Of a stretch of 64,000 bases of DNA, positions 12,061-22,955 are shown one piece after another. The DNA lies in NCBI GenBank assembly GCA_002205965.3, contig NADL03000049.1:310001-374000 (forward strand), read 5' to 3'. The position numbers and the translations under genes were made by a program. The notes under the pieces were generated by a model that worked only from the letters and a program-made list of their open reading frames with translations, was not told the origin of the DNA and made no database searches. Source of the DNA: Kappaphycus alvarezii. Lineage: Eukaryota > Rhodophyta > Florideophyceae > Gigartinales > Solieriaceae. Numbering within the stretch: position 1 is the stretch's first letter; the number at the start of each line of letters is the position of its first letter.

Positions 12061-13017
12061 ATGCCTCGCAGAAGTCACTCACGGAGCAAGAAAAAGGAGA
12101 TATTATGAGGATGAGGTGTGCCGGGAGAGCATTGATTCCATCGCATCGAAAATCAATCGCTCTAAAAAGGTGGTTTGGACATTTGTCCAAGCCCCGGAGA
12201 AGTATGGCAAAGGGAAACAAAGCGGACGCCCGCCAAAAATATCTTCCGCCAAAAAAAGGCATCTACTAAGAGAAGCACACAAGGGTGAGAAATCGGCGGG
12301 ACAGCTCTGTACCGCTTTGGATTTGCTAACAGGCAAGAAGAGAGTGCAGCAGATATTACGTGTAACGAGTACTCTTACGTACAAGAAGATTAAACAGGTT
12401 CCGCTGCTTACCGCAGCCCACAAAAAAGCAAGACTTGATTGGGCTACAGAGATGGTTGGCAAAGGACTAAATGATTGGAAGAAAGTAATCTTTTCCGGTC
12501 AAAAAAAAAGTTTAATTTGTATGGGCCAGACGGTTTTAAGCATTACTGGCATGATATGCGTAAGGATGAGAGGCTATTGGCCAAGCGACAAAATGGCGGT
12601 GGTTCAGTTATGATTTGGGCTTGCTTCTCTTACTTTGACAAGTGTCCTATTGTTTATTTGAATGGAAGGCAGGTGTCTGCAAGTTACTGCACGACATTGG
12701 AGAATAATTTATTAGATTTTGCGGCCATCAACCATGGATTTGATTGGGTGTTTCAGCAGGATAATGCCCCTATCCATGCATCTCATCATACGAGGGCATG
12801 GTTTTCTGAGAAGGGCGTTACTGTAATGGATTGGCCTGCACGGTCCACGGACCTAAACCCCATCGAAAACTTATGGGGTATCTTGGCGCGAGCTGTTTAC
12901 AGTAACGGAAGGCGGTTTGACTCAGTTTCTGCTTTAAAAGTGGCAATTGACCAAGAATGGGCCAAGATCGAGGAAACTGTGCTTCGGAAGCTAGTTAAGT
13001 CGATGCACAAAAGGTGA
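12061..13017 (+). pseudogene. Tc1/mariner (DD34E) transposase with shifts and lost first Asp
   Basis: A near full-length Tc1-type transposase (expected about 320-340 residues) is spread over three frames. It starts at ATG 12,061, shifts within the first codons to 'SLTEQEKGDI' (first helix-turn-helix), then to the 12,116-12,613 frame with 'SIASKINRSKKVVW' and the 'GRPPKIS' hinge, then at an A9 run near 12,502 to the 12,475-13,017 frame. Catalytic domain: the first motif reads 'VIFSGQKK' where the family has S-D-E, so the first Asp is replaced by Gly. The second Asp is intact in 'QQDNAPIHAS' and the third, Glu, in 'TDLNPIENLWG', with exactly 34 residues between them, hence DD34E. Stop TGA at 13,015-13,017. 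I found no convincing terminal inverted repeats. Relatively young copy, judging by intact motifs. Confidence 0.88.
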
Positions 13018-13351
13018 GTCGAAGTTCTTAAGGCTAATGGAGGCAAAATAAAACTACTAGGCTGTGTTATAGTTTTATTCTTAGTTACTTTTTGTGTGTT
13101 TATGTTTAGTTTCTATATTTATTATCCACTACCCACTAAATTTTTTCTTTCTTTTGGAAATAGGAGAGTAGATACTAGTTCTCTGGCCTCAATAGTACTA
13201 TCTCAGTCTCTGTAGGTAAGTAAGGGTTGCTTGCGTTCTATCCTCATTCCGAATTGTATAATTATGCCTTAGATTTTAAGGTTTCTATATTTATTAGGAG
13301 CACTGTATATCCTTTAATACTTTCCATCCTTTAATTGTCTAGAAAAGCCCA

Positions 13352-13391
13352 ATACCGTGCTTTCCCAAGACATACCATGCTTTCCCAAGAC
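13352..13391. repeat. 20-bp direct tandem repeat, two copies
   Basis: Two adjacent 20-base units (13,352-13,371 and 13,372-13,391) differ at one position (ATACCGTGC versus ATACCATGC, each followed by TTTCCCAAGAC). They lie downstream of the Tc1-type transposase. Function unknown. Confidence 0.85.
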
Positions 13392-13930
13392 GTGGTTTCA
13401 AATGTTTCATCCTATGTCTGTGGCCGATAAGTACGTAGCATGATGTGCACCGTGTTGTCTCACGAGACGTGCTTTACAAAAGATCTGTCAACATTGTTGA
13501 CGCGTAGATTCAGAATGAGCGTCTGGACACCCCCAAAACCATTAAAATGCTCACCGCCCCCGCCTACCGCAAAGCGATAGGTATACGCCGTCCGGGCCAC
13601 ACGCCGCAGATTCAAGAAGGCGTTCACAGAGCGTTGTGGGTCTAGGACGAATGTATTCTTTCCTGTGATTTTTGAATTGCTTCCATTTGGATAGGGGGGT
13701 AAATGTGGGGTGTGATGTGCGCAAATTCGCACACGAAAAAATTTAGATGAGGACCATAATTGTATACAGTATTGGAACTGGGAAGATATTTTTACAGTTT
13801 TTGAATTTGCAAGATATTTTTAATTTGGGTGAGTGTGGCAAATTCATCGGTTGATTTTTTATTTTAGGACACGCTGTCATAGTGGATGTCAGTACAGTTC
13901 TAGGTTGTGGGTGATACTACGAGTGACTCT

Positions 13931-14124
13931 GAAAGGTCTATATAATGGCCACATCAATTCCCCCCCTGGCCGATGGGTGGCTGGCATGGGTATGGCACCT
14001 AGATATTTACCTTGAGGAAATATCTTCTAATGGTCTCTCTGGTTCACACGATTCCCGTGAATGCGTTTTATGGTATTTAGTATGTTTGATTGAGACTTTA
14101 GGATTAGCCGAAAGGTCTATATAA
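13931..14124 (+). promoter_or_regulatory. Duplicated TATA-type motif GAAAGGTCTATATAA
   Basis: The identical 15-base string GAAAGGTCTATATAA occurs at 13,931-13,945 and 14,110-14,124, 179 bases apart, followed by Gly/Ala-type leader sequence without a recognisable downstream plus-strand gene. It resembles a core promoter of a retroelement LTR or a lost gene. The surrounding sequences share little else. Speculative as a promoter; the duplication itself is direct observation. Confidence 0.4.
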
Positions 14125-14512
14125 GCTGAGTAAAGTGCTTCCTCCTTGAAGGTCAAGCAAGTTGGCAGACAACTTCAGGTCAAGCTCCGAGTAGTAGGAA
14201 GTTGAGAGTCAACTTCAGACCCTAGAAAACTTTTTCCTAAGCTGGTCGCAGAGCATCAGTGGTAGACGCTGCCCCTTTTATACTTGCTTGTAGCCCTCTC
14301 AACTCTCTCCCATATACACTGCTTTTTATTTGTTCAAATATACCACGGTAGCACTTTTGTCGCTCGCAACACCTCCGTCTTGGGGTAGTTGGTTCTAAGT
14401 ATCTCTTCTCCCGACGATTTACCCCTATCAGGGTGATTTAATATTTGAAAAATATGGTCGGTTGTGGCCCGGAATATCCTACAGGGTGCCGAGTAATACC
14501 TCTTAAATTACT

Positions 14513-16483
14513 CTAAAAAGCTGGCTCAAGGCCCCCCAGCAGACAGGCTGCGTTGGACATTACGGCCGCGGCAGCGTGTCTCTGAGTGAGTACCGCACGG
14601 ACCTTACCATATGCCTCCATCGCCCTAACGGCCACGTTCCGCGCGACGTCGGTTAACACCCTATAAGCGTCCGGGTGCCACCCTTCGAGAGTAGATATAG
14701 GAATAGGCACGAGCCTACTTCTCACGGAGGTTGCAATAAAAGAATCATATCTCCTATGCTTCGCGGAGGCGGCCGCATTGAGAGAGGTGAGCGGATTAAA
14801 CGTTTGGGCCCTCCTGTGGGAAGGCGCCAGCGGGTTGACAAAGGTCAAGTCGAATAAGTCCGTACCTCCACTGCTGCCCATCGCCCGGATGTCTGGCCTC
14901 GTGCGATGAACGCCGTCCCGCGGTTCGACGGCGGGGTGACGTGCCGCTTTCTGCAAGTCTTGCGCAAAGAGGGTCACTTGATTGTCATGCCGTCGAGTCC
15001 TGTGCGCACCATGTCTGCAGTGAAGGAGGTGATCCCCGAAGGAGTCGAGGGTTTCGGGGCAGTTACGTCTTGGGCACGGCACGTCCGAAGGGAACAGCGG
15101 GACTTGGCAGAAGTATTGGAACCACACCGCGAATTCGCGGGGTCAATACTCGTCTTGAGGCCGGGGCACGGAGCGCAATACACCCATTCCTTGGCGCCCG
15201 GGAGGGCCATGGAGGCGCGGAATGCCTGCCTTCTTTGATCACCGGGGGAGATGCTTTCCTGCACAGCTGCATGGATTGCGTCTGTTAGTTTCTTTTGCGA
15301 TGGTGTATTGCTTGAGCAAAAGGCACTAAAAGGTAGAATCCTTGACTGCAGACAGGAAAGAGACCAATTCCGGTGGGCGTCCAAAGCGTCGTTGTAGGTG
15401 GCGAGGCTCCTGATAGGAGCGGGCAGAACAACTTTGCACAACCTGTTGGCGGCCGCGCTGGAGGCGAGGAAGGCGGCCGCGGCGATGTTTTTGGCTGAAG
15501 TGAATCCGACCCAAGGGAGGGCCGCTTCGCATCCAGTGGTTTCACTGGGAGTTGAAGTTCACGGAAGACCTCTGAATCCAAAACCCCCCTGCTAGTGTGC
15601 GGACGCAGCGCTCCATCATATCGTCAAACATGGCAGCGCCCTCGGCGGTGGACGACGTCGGGACTACGCGCAGTAGATAGCCGAGTTTGCAGACTCCGAA
15701 GCAATTTCGGAGCAGCTGGAACGCTATTTGCGTATCCTCGAGGTCAATGATGGCCTCAAGGAACGGTTCGAGGGACTTCACGTGCGTGGAGAAAGTTCTC
15801 TTGGTGAAGGTCTCTGTGCCAATTGGAGCGTTGAGGACGAGTGTCCCCTCACTATACTCTTGTTTGAGGACATTCGGGTAGAGGCGCTGCACGGACTCTG
15901 GAGGGGCCGTCGGCCACCAGACCTTGCATTTTGGCAAAGAGAGGTGCAGACCTCTGCTAGTGGCGTCCAGCGAAGAAAGGATATCGACGGCTCGGAGAAG
16001 TTGTTCGTGACGCGCGATAATGTACCCGTCATCATGATACCATAGTTGGAGCAAGAGTTGGCCCATGGTCTCGTCTTCCCCAGAACCAGAGCCCAAGAGT
16101 TCCTGGATTTTGAGTATGAGGGGGTGCAGAACTAAGTCGAAAAGAGCCCACCAAGATTGTCCCCCTGTTGTGTTCCGCGCACGCTTCGGAGAATATGGCG
16201 ACCAATCCACAAGTACGCCGGCGCAGTTGCATAGCAATACGAGATTTGGATAGTGATGTTCAAGCAGACCTATCGAATTCAAGATGACACTGACCTTGCC
16301 CAATGTCCGCTGACCGAATGTTCTCACCAGCTGCTTGTTGCAGAAAACTTGAGAAGTCGCGGTTTCTAGCAACTTGCTTGGCCAGTCCGCTAGCATTAGG
16401 CTTCTAGTCACGGGCTGCCCATTCAAATTGAACCGGTATTCCAGGAAAATGAGCACTCTACCATAGTAAACGTCTCGATGCAC
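14513..16483 (-). pseudogene. Non-LTR-type reverse transcriptase with C-terminal zinc knuckle and restriction-like endonuclease, copy 1
   Basis: Read from the minus strand. The 313-codon frame at 15,542-16,483 contains a reverse transcriptase palm: 'LFDLVLHPLI' preceded by 'GGQSWWA' (normally GxxQGDP) and the catalytic 'LWYHDDG' at about 16,025-16,045 (two Asp intact). Frames at 15,285-15,581 and 14,974-15,441 continue it through 'TPSQKKLTDAIHAAV'. The last frame, 14,513-15,127, carries C-x4-C-x9-H-x3-C at 15,017-15,076 ('DSFGDHLLHC'), then 'RRHD', 'EPR', and 'RPDIRAMG...LFDLTF', where PD and the next Asp are 13 residues apart. A CCHC knuckle followed by PD-x12-14-D is the signature of the restriction-like endonuclease in R2/CRE/R4-class elements; that assignment is my inference. 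Three or more frameshifts. Related copies lie at 62,240-63,215 and 63,216-64,000. Confidence 0.72.
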
Positions 16484-19360
16484 ACGTTGTTCCCTATCAG
16501 AGCCTGCTAATGAATTCCCTTCTGATTGATACTCCTAAGTAATGTAATGCGTACCCCTGACATTTTTGCTAGCCATTTTTTCGCCCAAAACAAAGCACTC
16601 CAACCTCCTTCTATTCCTCTCCACACGGTATCTTCACCCCACCAAAACTCACAAAATCATCATCCCCAACAGCTTCATCCGCCTCATCGAGACTAAGACT
16701 CTCTGCCTCAGAGATGTACGGTTTCAACAGCTTCCGGATATTAAACCTACGGCATTCAACAGACGAAAGCTTTCGAATTCTCACTGGTCCCTGCATGAAA
16801 GAGTTGCGCAGCAATTGGCCATCCTCATCTTCTACCGTCTGTGGCTCATCATACATTCGCGAGCACTGCTCAGATATTACAAAGTGCGCAGAATGCTAGG
16901 TAGACAGCAAAAAGCCAACCATATCGTGATAAGCTCCGAGATCTCAACAATCTCGCACGGATACCACTGGTAAGGATGGTGGAAGTGATGACGATCAATT
17001 TAATCATGAGCAACCCCGGTCACACTCGAACGCATTGTTTCATCGCCCCCCGCAGGTGATGAAGGCGTTGAGAGGCATGAGAACCCCAATGCCTCTAATG
17101 ATGGCGCGCATGATGCTCATAAAATCGAGCACACCTCGCGATCTCCAAATCACTCACTGCACAGAGAGTAATTCAGTCAATCCGATGCTGATGTTCACAA
17201 TAGATCCCCTGTAGCGGCGAAGCATGCAAGAGCGGCATACGAACAAGCAAACCATTCTTACCAAAACATTGATACGCAGAACATTGACACGTACAGCCAC
17301 CGTCGCGATGTTGAGCGCCTTTCCATGCCTAGGCCTGAAAATGTTCAGGCAGTACGCGTCACCAAGCAAAAGTCTGATTGACAGAATGAATTGAGCGAAG
17401 AAATTCCTGCAATGGAGGCCAAGTCGGAGGATATGAAGAGAGCTCTCAAGCCCTGTAGCTCGCGAACTGATACACGGGAAAGCATTCATCTGTCGAACGC
17501 AGCCTCTTTGGGCACTAGCTATGTACCAACAGCTAAATATAGATTAATTTCCCCTCCCCAAGCCCAGTTCCGCACAAAAAGTTCCTCTCAAATACCATCC
17601 AAAATCCTCTCCAGGAAAACAAAGCGGCACATTGGTCGGTATAAGAAGTGAAACGCGCCCGCTCTGTTCACGAAACATCCCTAGTATCGTTAAAAATGTA
17701 TTCTATTACATTCTCGACACGACGTCTTCGCAACAGCCCGTTAGAGTGTACACCCTAGCACCTAATTCATAAGGTAGCCTTGAGTAAGCTCGGCGCACGA
17801 TTAAGTTACAGTAGTAGTATTAGATGTAAAGACCATTTCTCATTCATATCACCATCATTCAGCTTGGATCTATAACCGCTTGCAGCTTCTGAAAACATTT
17901 GTTGCAGATTCGCAGCAGATAAACTCACCTGAGCAAGTTACGTAAGAAGACTTGGGACATATCCGCCTCATCACATAGCTAAAATCCCTGATAAAATCGG
18001 TGAAGAAACGGCTCTTACCTTATGGGCAACTAAACGGCACATGATGAAACTTTCTCGGTGGGTTTGTCGATAACATGAGGGCTCAGCGCTACTGCGCACA
18101 TAAAACTGGTCGCGTCAGTTGCATTTTTCAATAATACATAGATTCGACGCTGATATAGGTGGCGCCTAAAGTTGGCATTCAAGTCTTTATAATTCACAGT
18201 AAAGACGTATTGCTAGTTAGAATATGTAGGCGTACAAATTGAACAGTTGACATTCATTCGCAAGGAAAGCACTCCTGGAAAACTGCTAGTTAAAGATTAG
18301 TAGTGAATCGTTTTAACTCGTTACCACGCAAGAGTTAGATGTTTCCTGATTATGCGCGCTTACAATTTCATGCACGTACCCCATAGTGACGTCGAACCCA
18401 ACCACAAGCACCATCGATGATTCTGCATCAGAATACATCAGAATAAAAGCCCTTGTTAATACCAAACCAATCAAAACGACCAGATATTACACATGCGGCT
18501 GTCTAAATTTGTCATTTTTACGTTAAGCTGTGCCAATCCGCTATTTCTCTCTCCGTAATCTGGACAAAACAAATACAAGACCGTCCGAAGTTAGTACGAC
18601 ATTATTTGTTGAAATTATTGCATTGCCACTCTTGACCCGTTCTTGTTTTTATTTTTAATCACCGATTGGTTTTTTGTTCAGCTTATAACAGTGCGGAGAA
18701 TCAGCTTAGTTTTACAACCTACATTATGGTAGCTGAGCCTAGTCGCAGTCGAAAATCCCGTGTTATGCCAGTCTACACAAGTGACAGATAAAAAAGACCG
18801 CCAACTAGCTCTCAGCTTGTGCAGTTGGAGCGGTCAATCAAGGTCAATCATTCGTTTCCAGTAAGTCTTAACCAGGATAGATCAAGTTTGCACTATCCCG
18901 CGAAGCATGGCTTCAAGAATGGAGTTACCATCGCAGTCAAGGACTGACATTAAAAAGCTGTGATCAAGCCGCCGAGTACAGACAATTCTGCATGCAGTCG
19001 TTACGTTCTTTCGCGTGTAGACAAACAGAATAGTCCAACCAAGTTCTGCAAATTCCTTGCAAGGTACCAGAGCAAGTTGTGAAGACGCTGAGGGGGCTCT
19101 TGAGAGGGAGGCAGTGAGCAGTCAGTGGTATTGCCAACGAATACGGGCGAGCGGCCACGAGAAGTTGAGTCTCCAGCGCACGATCATTTTGATCGGATAA
19201 TTTAGGTCAATTTAGGGATATGTCAGGCGGCTGCGCAGCGGCAAATGAATCCTCAAATTTGCATCAAAATCAATGCGCGTTTAATGATTCCTTCGGTATG
19301 CTTCAGAGTTGAAATGAAATGGCAAGCACTATACGTATAAGGCGCAGCCGCACACCCAAC
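16484..19360. other. Unclassified; weak coding traces, no identifiable gene
   Basis: A minus-strand frame at 16,611-16,856 encodes an acidic peptide ('DEADEAVGDDDFV') and a plus frame at about 17,220-17,651 reads as a hydrophilic peptide through one in-frame TGA, ending basic. Neither is recognisable. From 17,660 to 18,960 no open frame over 60 codons exists. A doubled GGTCAATCA occurs near 18,832-18,852. Confidence 0.35.
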
Positions 19361-19414
19361 AAAATGTCTTGTTGACTTTGCCACCTCTCCAACGAACGCT
19401 GGGGACCACAGCCC

Positions 19415-20000
19415 GTGGCTCGACGCTTGGAAGTTCTCACTTCAACTCTCGTTTGCCGTACGGTTCTGGTATTCTTAGAGTCAAAATGGCACGTTTGGTA
19501 TGCGCTATGGATTTTAATTGCTTGTGCGATCAGTTACGCAATAGTTCAAATGAAACAACCCATCCGAAAGAATCTGCCGCTCCCCAGACAGCAGTACGAA
19601 CTCTGAGGGACGTGCTGTGAACAATGAGAAACGGTACTCCAAACCGAGATCTACGCTAAGTCCTCCAAAGAAAAGCCTCTCCAATCAAGTCCTAAACGCG
19701 GCTACTTGGCTTACTGCGAACAATGGAAGACATTTCTTTGCCACATCCCGAGCCACTTATATCGCATCGACGGGCATTTCTGCGCCAAAGAAAGCACTGC
19801 TACCTGGCTTTTATCGCATTCATCTGTCTTGTGCTGGCGATGTGGCTCTTTCATTGTATGAATGGAGAGGGCATACACTGATTAAGAACAATTTGATGGT
19901 GCAGCCACTGACTGCAGAAAACAAGATAGAACCGATTCCACGATATTCGACTCTATGGGATAGATTCTGTAATCGGAAGGCGCTATTGAATCTATGAGCT
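19415..20000 (+). other. Unidentified coding-like stretch
   Basis: A plus-strand frame from 19,415 encodes a hydrophobic helix ('WYALWILIACAISYAIV') followed by a basic segment; after stops near 19,605 the same general frame resumes with 'GYLAYCEQWKTFLCHIP' and 'LLSHSSVLCWRCG'. Amino-acid composition looks like real protein, but I recognise no family. Could be a membrane protein exon set or a transposon gene. Confidence 0.25.
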
Positions 20001-20039
20001 TGCTCGCCTTTACTTTGATTGGAAAGAGCAAAAACAAGA

Positions 20040-20750
20040 TGAGAGTTGGAAGCTTCACGAATGAGGAAGGTAACAAGAATTACGAAAGATATCGGCCTCT
20101 GCAGCGGGCGCAGGCGGTGGAGCTGTGACCATGGCTTTCTCCCCGTGATATTGCTGTGGGTGATGATCAGTTGATTGCATCAGGGGATATCAATGGATCT
20201 GTTGGGGTATACGAGTTCCGAACTGGGAAGGGCCAGGCTCTTTCGGGATTCCGTTTCCGCTTCTCATTTCTGAGATAGGTACCGCAGAGGAGAAGTTTTG
20301 GCGGCGCTCTACTTGCAAAGCTTGGTCATTTCCCTTCAAGATTTGGTACACGGCTGCTCCGATGTACGAGAGAAATTCTCATCAAACACCGCGGGCCCTG
20401 GCGCGGATTGAACGTCAGGCGTGCCACCGACGGCGCTGCTGTTTAATGCTAGTTTACAATCCTCGCGAACTGGATCACGACCCATTCCTTACCAAGTTTT
20501 GATAGGTACTGAGCATGCCCCAACACAACTGCAGATTGTACGTGGCAATAACTGGCTCATGCAGCTTGGCCCGGTATGATACGGCAGCTGGTTTCATGAG
20601 GGCATTTTGCTCTTTGAGCAGGTAACTATTGAACGGTTGACTCTTCCAAAAACGGTGAGCTTTGCCGATGTCTGGATCCAACGGTCTAGGCGTCGCTTTT
20701 GCAGCTTTACGATTCTACGTTGCATGTTTTATGGTACCATGAAGAAGTAG
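20040..20750 (+). pseudogene. WD40-like repeat fragment in unidentified gene
   Basis: Around 20,135-20,235 a plus-strand frame reads 'DDQLIASGDINGSVGVYEFR' followed by 'TGKG', which fits the end of one WD40 blade (S-G-D-x-x-G-x-V-x-V-Y-x-x-x-T-G). Upstream 'KNYERYRPLQRAQAVEL' and downstream 'FHEGILLFEQVTIERLTLP' are protein-like but unrecognised. Multiple stops occur. One blade is not enough to name a protein; F-box/WD40 proteins are one possibility. A second WD40-like blade is seen at about 23,165-23,260. Confidence 0.33.
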
Positions 20751-22955
20751 AGGGGGGTGACGGTGTTGGAAGGGAGAGTGAGTTAGAAGATACCATGTTC
20801 GAACGATTGTAGTCTACGGACAGGTTTTACTGCCAGCATGCCAAGTTGACGCGGGGCGAGTTGAGAAATGTGCCGGTCGAAATTTTTTTTCGCTGCAAGG
20901 TGCAAGAATGAACAATGTGGTGATTGTGAATGTGAGCTCGGTGGGTGAGACGTGTAGCTCCTTTGATATATCCGAAGCGAGCATTGATTGAGGTAAATTG
21001 GAGGGAATTGAGTCTATGAAGGGGACGTTTGAGAAGGCGGTTTTCAAGTCGTATATGACGATGCCGGGGCTTCTGATCTGACAAACCAACTTTACGTTGA
21101 ATGCAACGTTGTTTGCGTCGGAGTTGATTAATGAGGAATTTGTACGGTGGCTTGTGTTGCAAAGATCTGATTGCAGGATGTGCCTGTTGAGCCCTTATTT
21201 TGTCCGCGGGGGCGGAGTGGGGTTAATGGTTATGTGAAGGATGGATGCTTTCCCGGGGATGCAATGGTTGAGATTTTCAGGAAGGGAGAGGTGGAGTGAA
21301 TTTTGATGAGAGTGTCGCGGCATGGGGATTTGGTGCTGATTGGGGCGAATAGTGTTTGTGTGCAGTGTGTGCGGACATAAGGCCGGGGATGAGATTGCAG
21401 AGCTTAAGGTAATCACGGCGCAGAATGGGATTAGATGCAGACGGATTACGATTAGCAAGGAGCATTTACTACCAACTAGGCGGGGACTGGTAGCTGCTGG
21501 TCGATTTGAAGCGGGATATTTTGCGCAAGATAGTAACGGGGGCTATTAGACTGATACAAAAGTCGAAAGTGAAGTTGGACGGGGGTTGTATGCGCTGTTG
21601 ATTGTGAACGGGAGAATCGTGGTGGACGGGATGGTGTCGAGCTGCTATACGAATATCGTGCCGGTGTGGCTGGCGCATGCGGCTAGCGCCGTTGAGGGAG
21701 GTGTGTAGAATGGGGAAAGAGACGATTGTGGGAGATTTGGGGTGTTGCATGAATGACGCGCGGCGGAATGGTTTAGAGCGGTTGGGAGACTGATGCGAGT
21801 GGAACCTTAAGAGTCGCTGGGGTGTAAATTGATAAGTTGGATGTAAATATTTGTGTGGAGGTGAAAATGAGAATGGATCGAGTCACAAAGAGCTTTCGAT
21901 GAAGCCGATGAGTAGGTGAAGCGTGGCGAGGCGGGTTATTGATAAACGATAGCGCGAGGTGATCTCGAGACTGTTGAAACTTAGACAATCGTGTATGTGC
22001 GGTCAAGGCGGTATGTGGGCGGTTACAGTACTAGCGGGCCGCTTGGAGAGTGGCCTGCAAGTCCCACACTGCGACTTTGAGCTCAGTGTAACGCTCATCC
22101 TTATCAGTAATGGCCGGTGGTGTGGAAAGGCCCCTGTTTTCGCCATGTAAACGAGTCTACATTGCATTAAAGCCTCATTTTATGACGCCATCTCCTACTC
22201 CCACTCGGCCGAATCACTTTCGGAGGCGGTTATGCCCACCACGGAAACACCGAAGTCACCGACGCACTCCAAAGCAGAACATCTTCTTCCGCAACATATC
22301 TCGGATAAATTTATCCCCAAGTCTGCCAGTTATTGCCACACTCACCAAATTGCCGTTCATCTGCGCACGAAATACTCCATCACACCGGTTCCCGCCAACA
22401 TCACAAGCAACAAATGACTCACGAGCAACCAGCGCACACTGTCTTCCCCGCCTCCCGCTCTCCCCAACGTACTACTCCCTCCCCCGTCCTTCTCCCCCCT
22501 ACCTCCTTCCGTACCTCTTTTCCGTCCATCCCGCCATGAAGTTCTTCTCCCGCTCATCCTCCGCCCTCTCCCTCATCCCCCGTCCCACCCAACTCATGAG
22601 TACTTCAAAGTCATTTTTTATTCGGTTAGTCCCTCCTTGTCCCACTTGTTTCTTTCCCAACTCCAAATTTTCCGCACCTTCATTCACCGAGCGCGAGCGG
22701 TTGAACTCAACTCAAGGGCGTTAGCGTCGCAATTAATGCAACGCCTTTCGCACCCCTCCTCTAAGATGGGACGATTGGACGATTTGCAAAGTATCCAAGG
22801 CGCACCCCCACCGCGCAGCACGAACGCTGGTGTTTCCTTAGACGCCACAGCTAACGCGGCGAGCGAGTCTGACAACAAAAAAGAATTATTAGCAGCCTGG
22901 ACACAGTCGGAGATGCAAAAGTAGAATATTAAGTACTGCGTCACGCAAACATGAA
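20751..22955. other. No recognisable gene; C-rich plus-strand stretch near 22.4-22.7 kb
   Basis: Several frames on both strands between 20,814 and 22,010 overlap and show only low-complexity or His/Thr-rich peptides. The frame at 22,110-22,724 (204 codons) is proline/serine/arginine-rich, as expected from pyrimidine-rich DNA, and has no domain. At 22,730-22,924 a frame reads 'GVSLDATANAASESDNKKEL' and could be an exon, unproven. Confidence 0.35.

Noticed and set aside
12000..13100. Terminal inverted repeats of the Tc1-type element
   Set aside because: I compared the flanks by eye and found no convincing matching ends; not reported.
14240..14275. tRNA A-box-like string (GCATCAGTGGTAGACGC)
   Set aside because: No B-box or cloverleaf could be drawn downstream; probably chance.
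22110..22724. 204-codon plus-strand frame
   Set aside because: Arg/Pro/Ser composition follows from C-rich DNA and overlapping frames are equally open; no motif.
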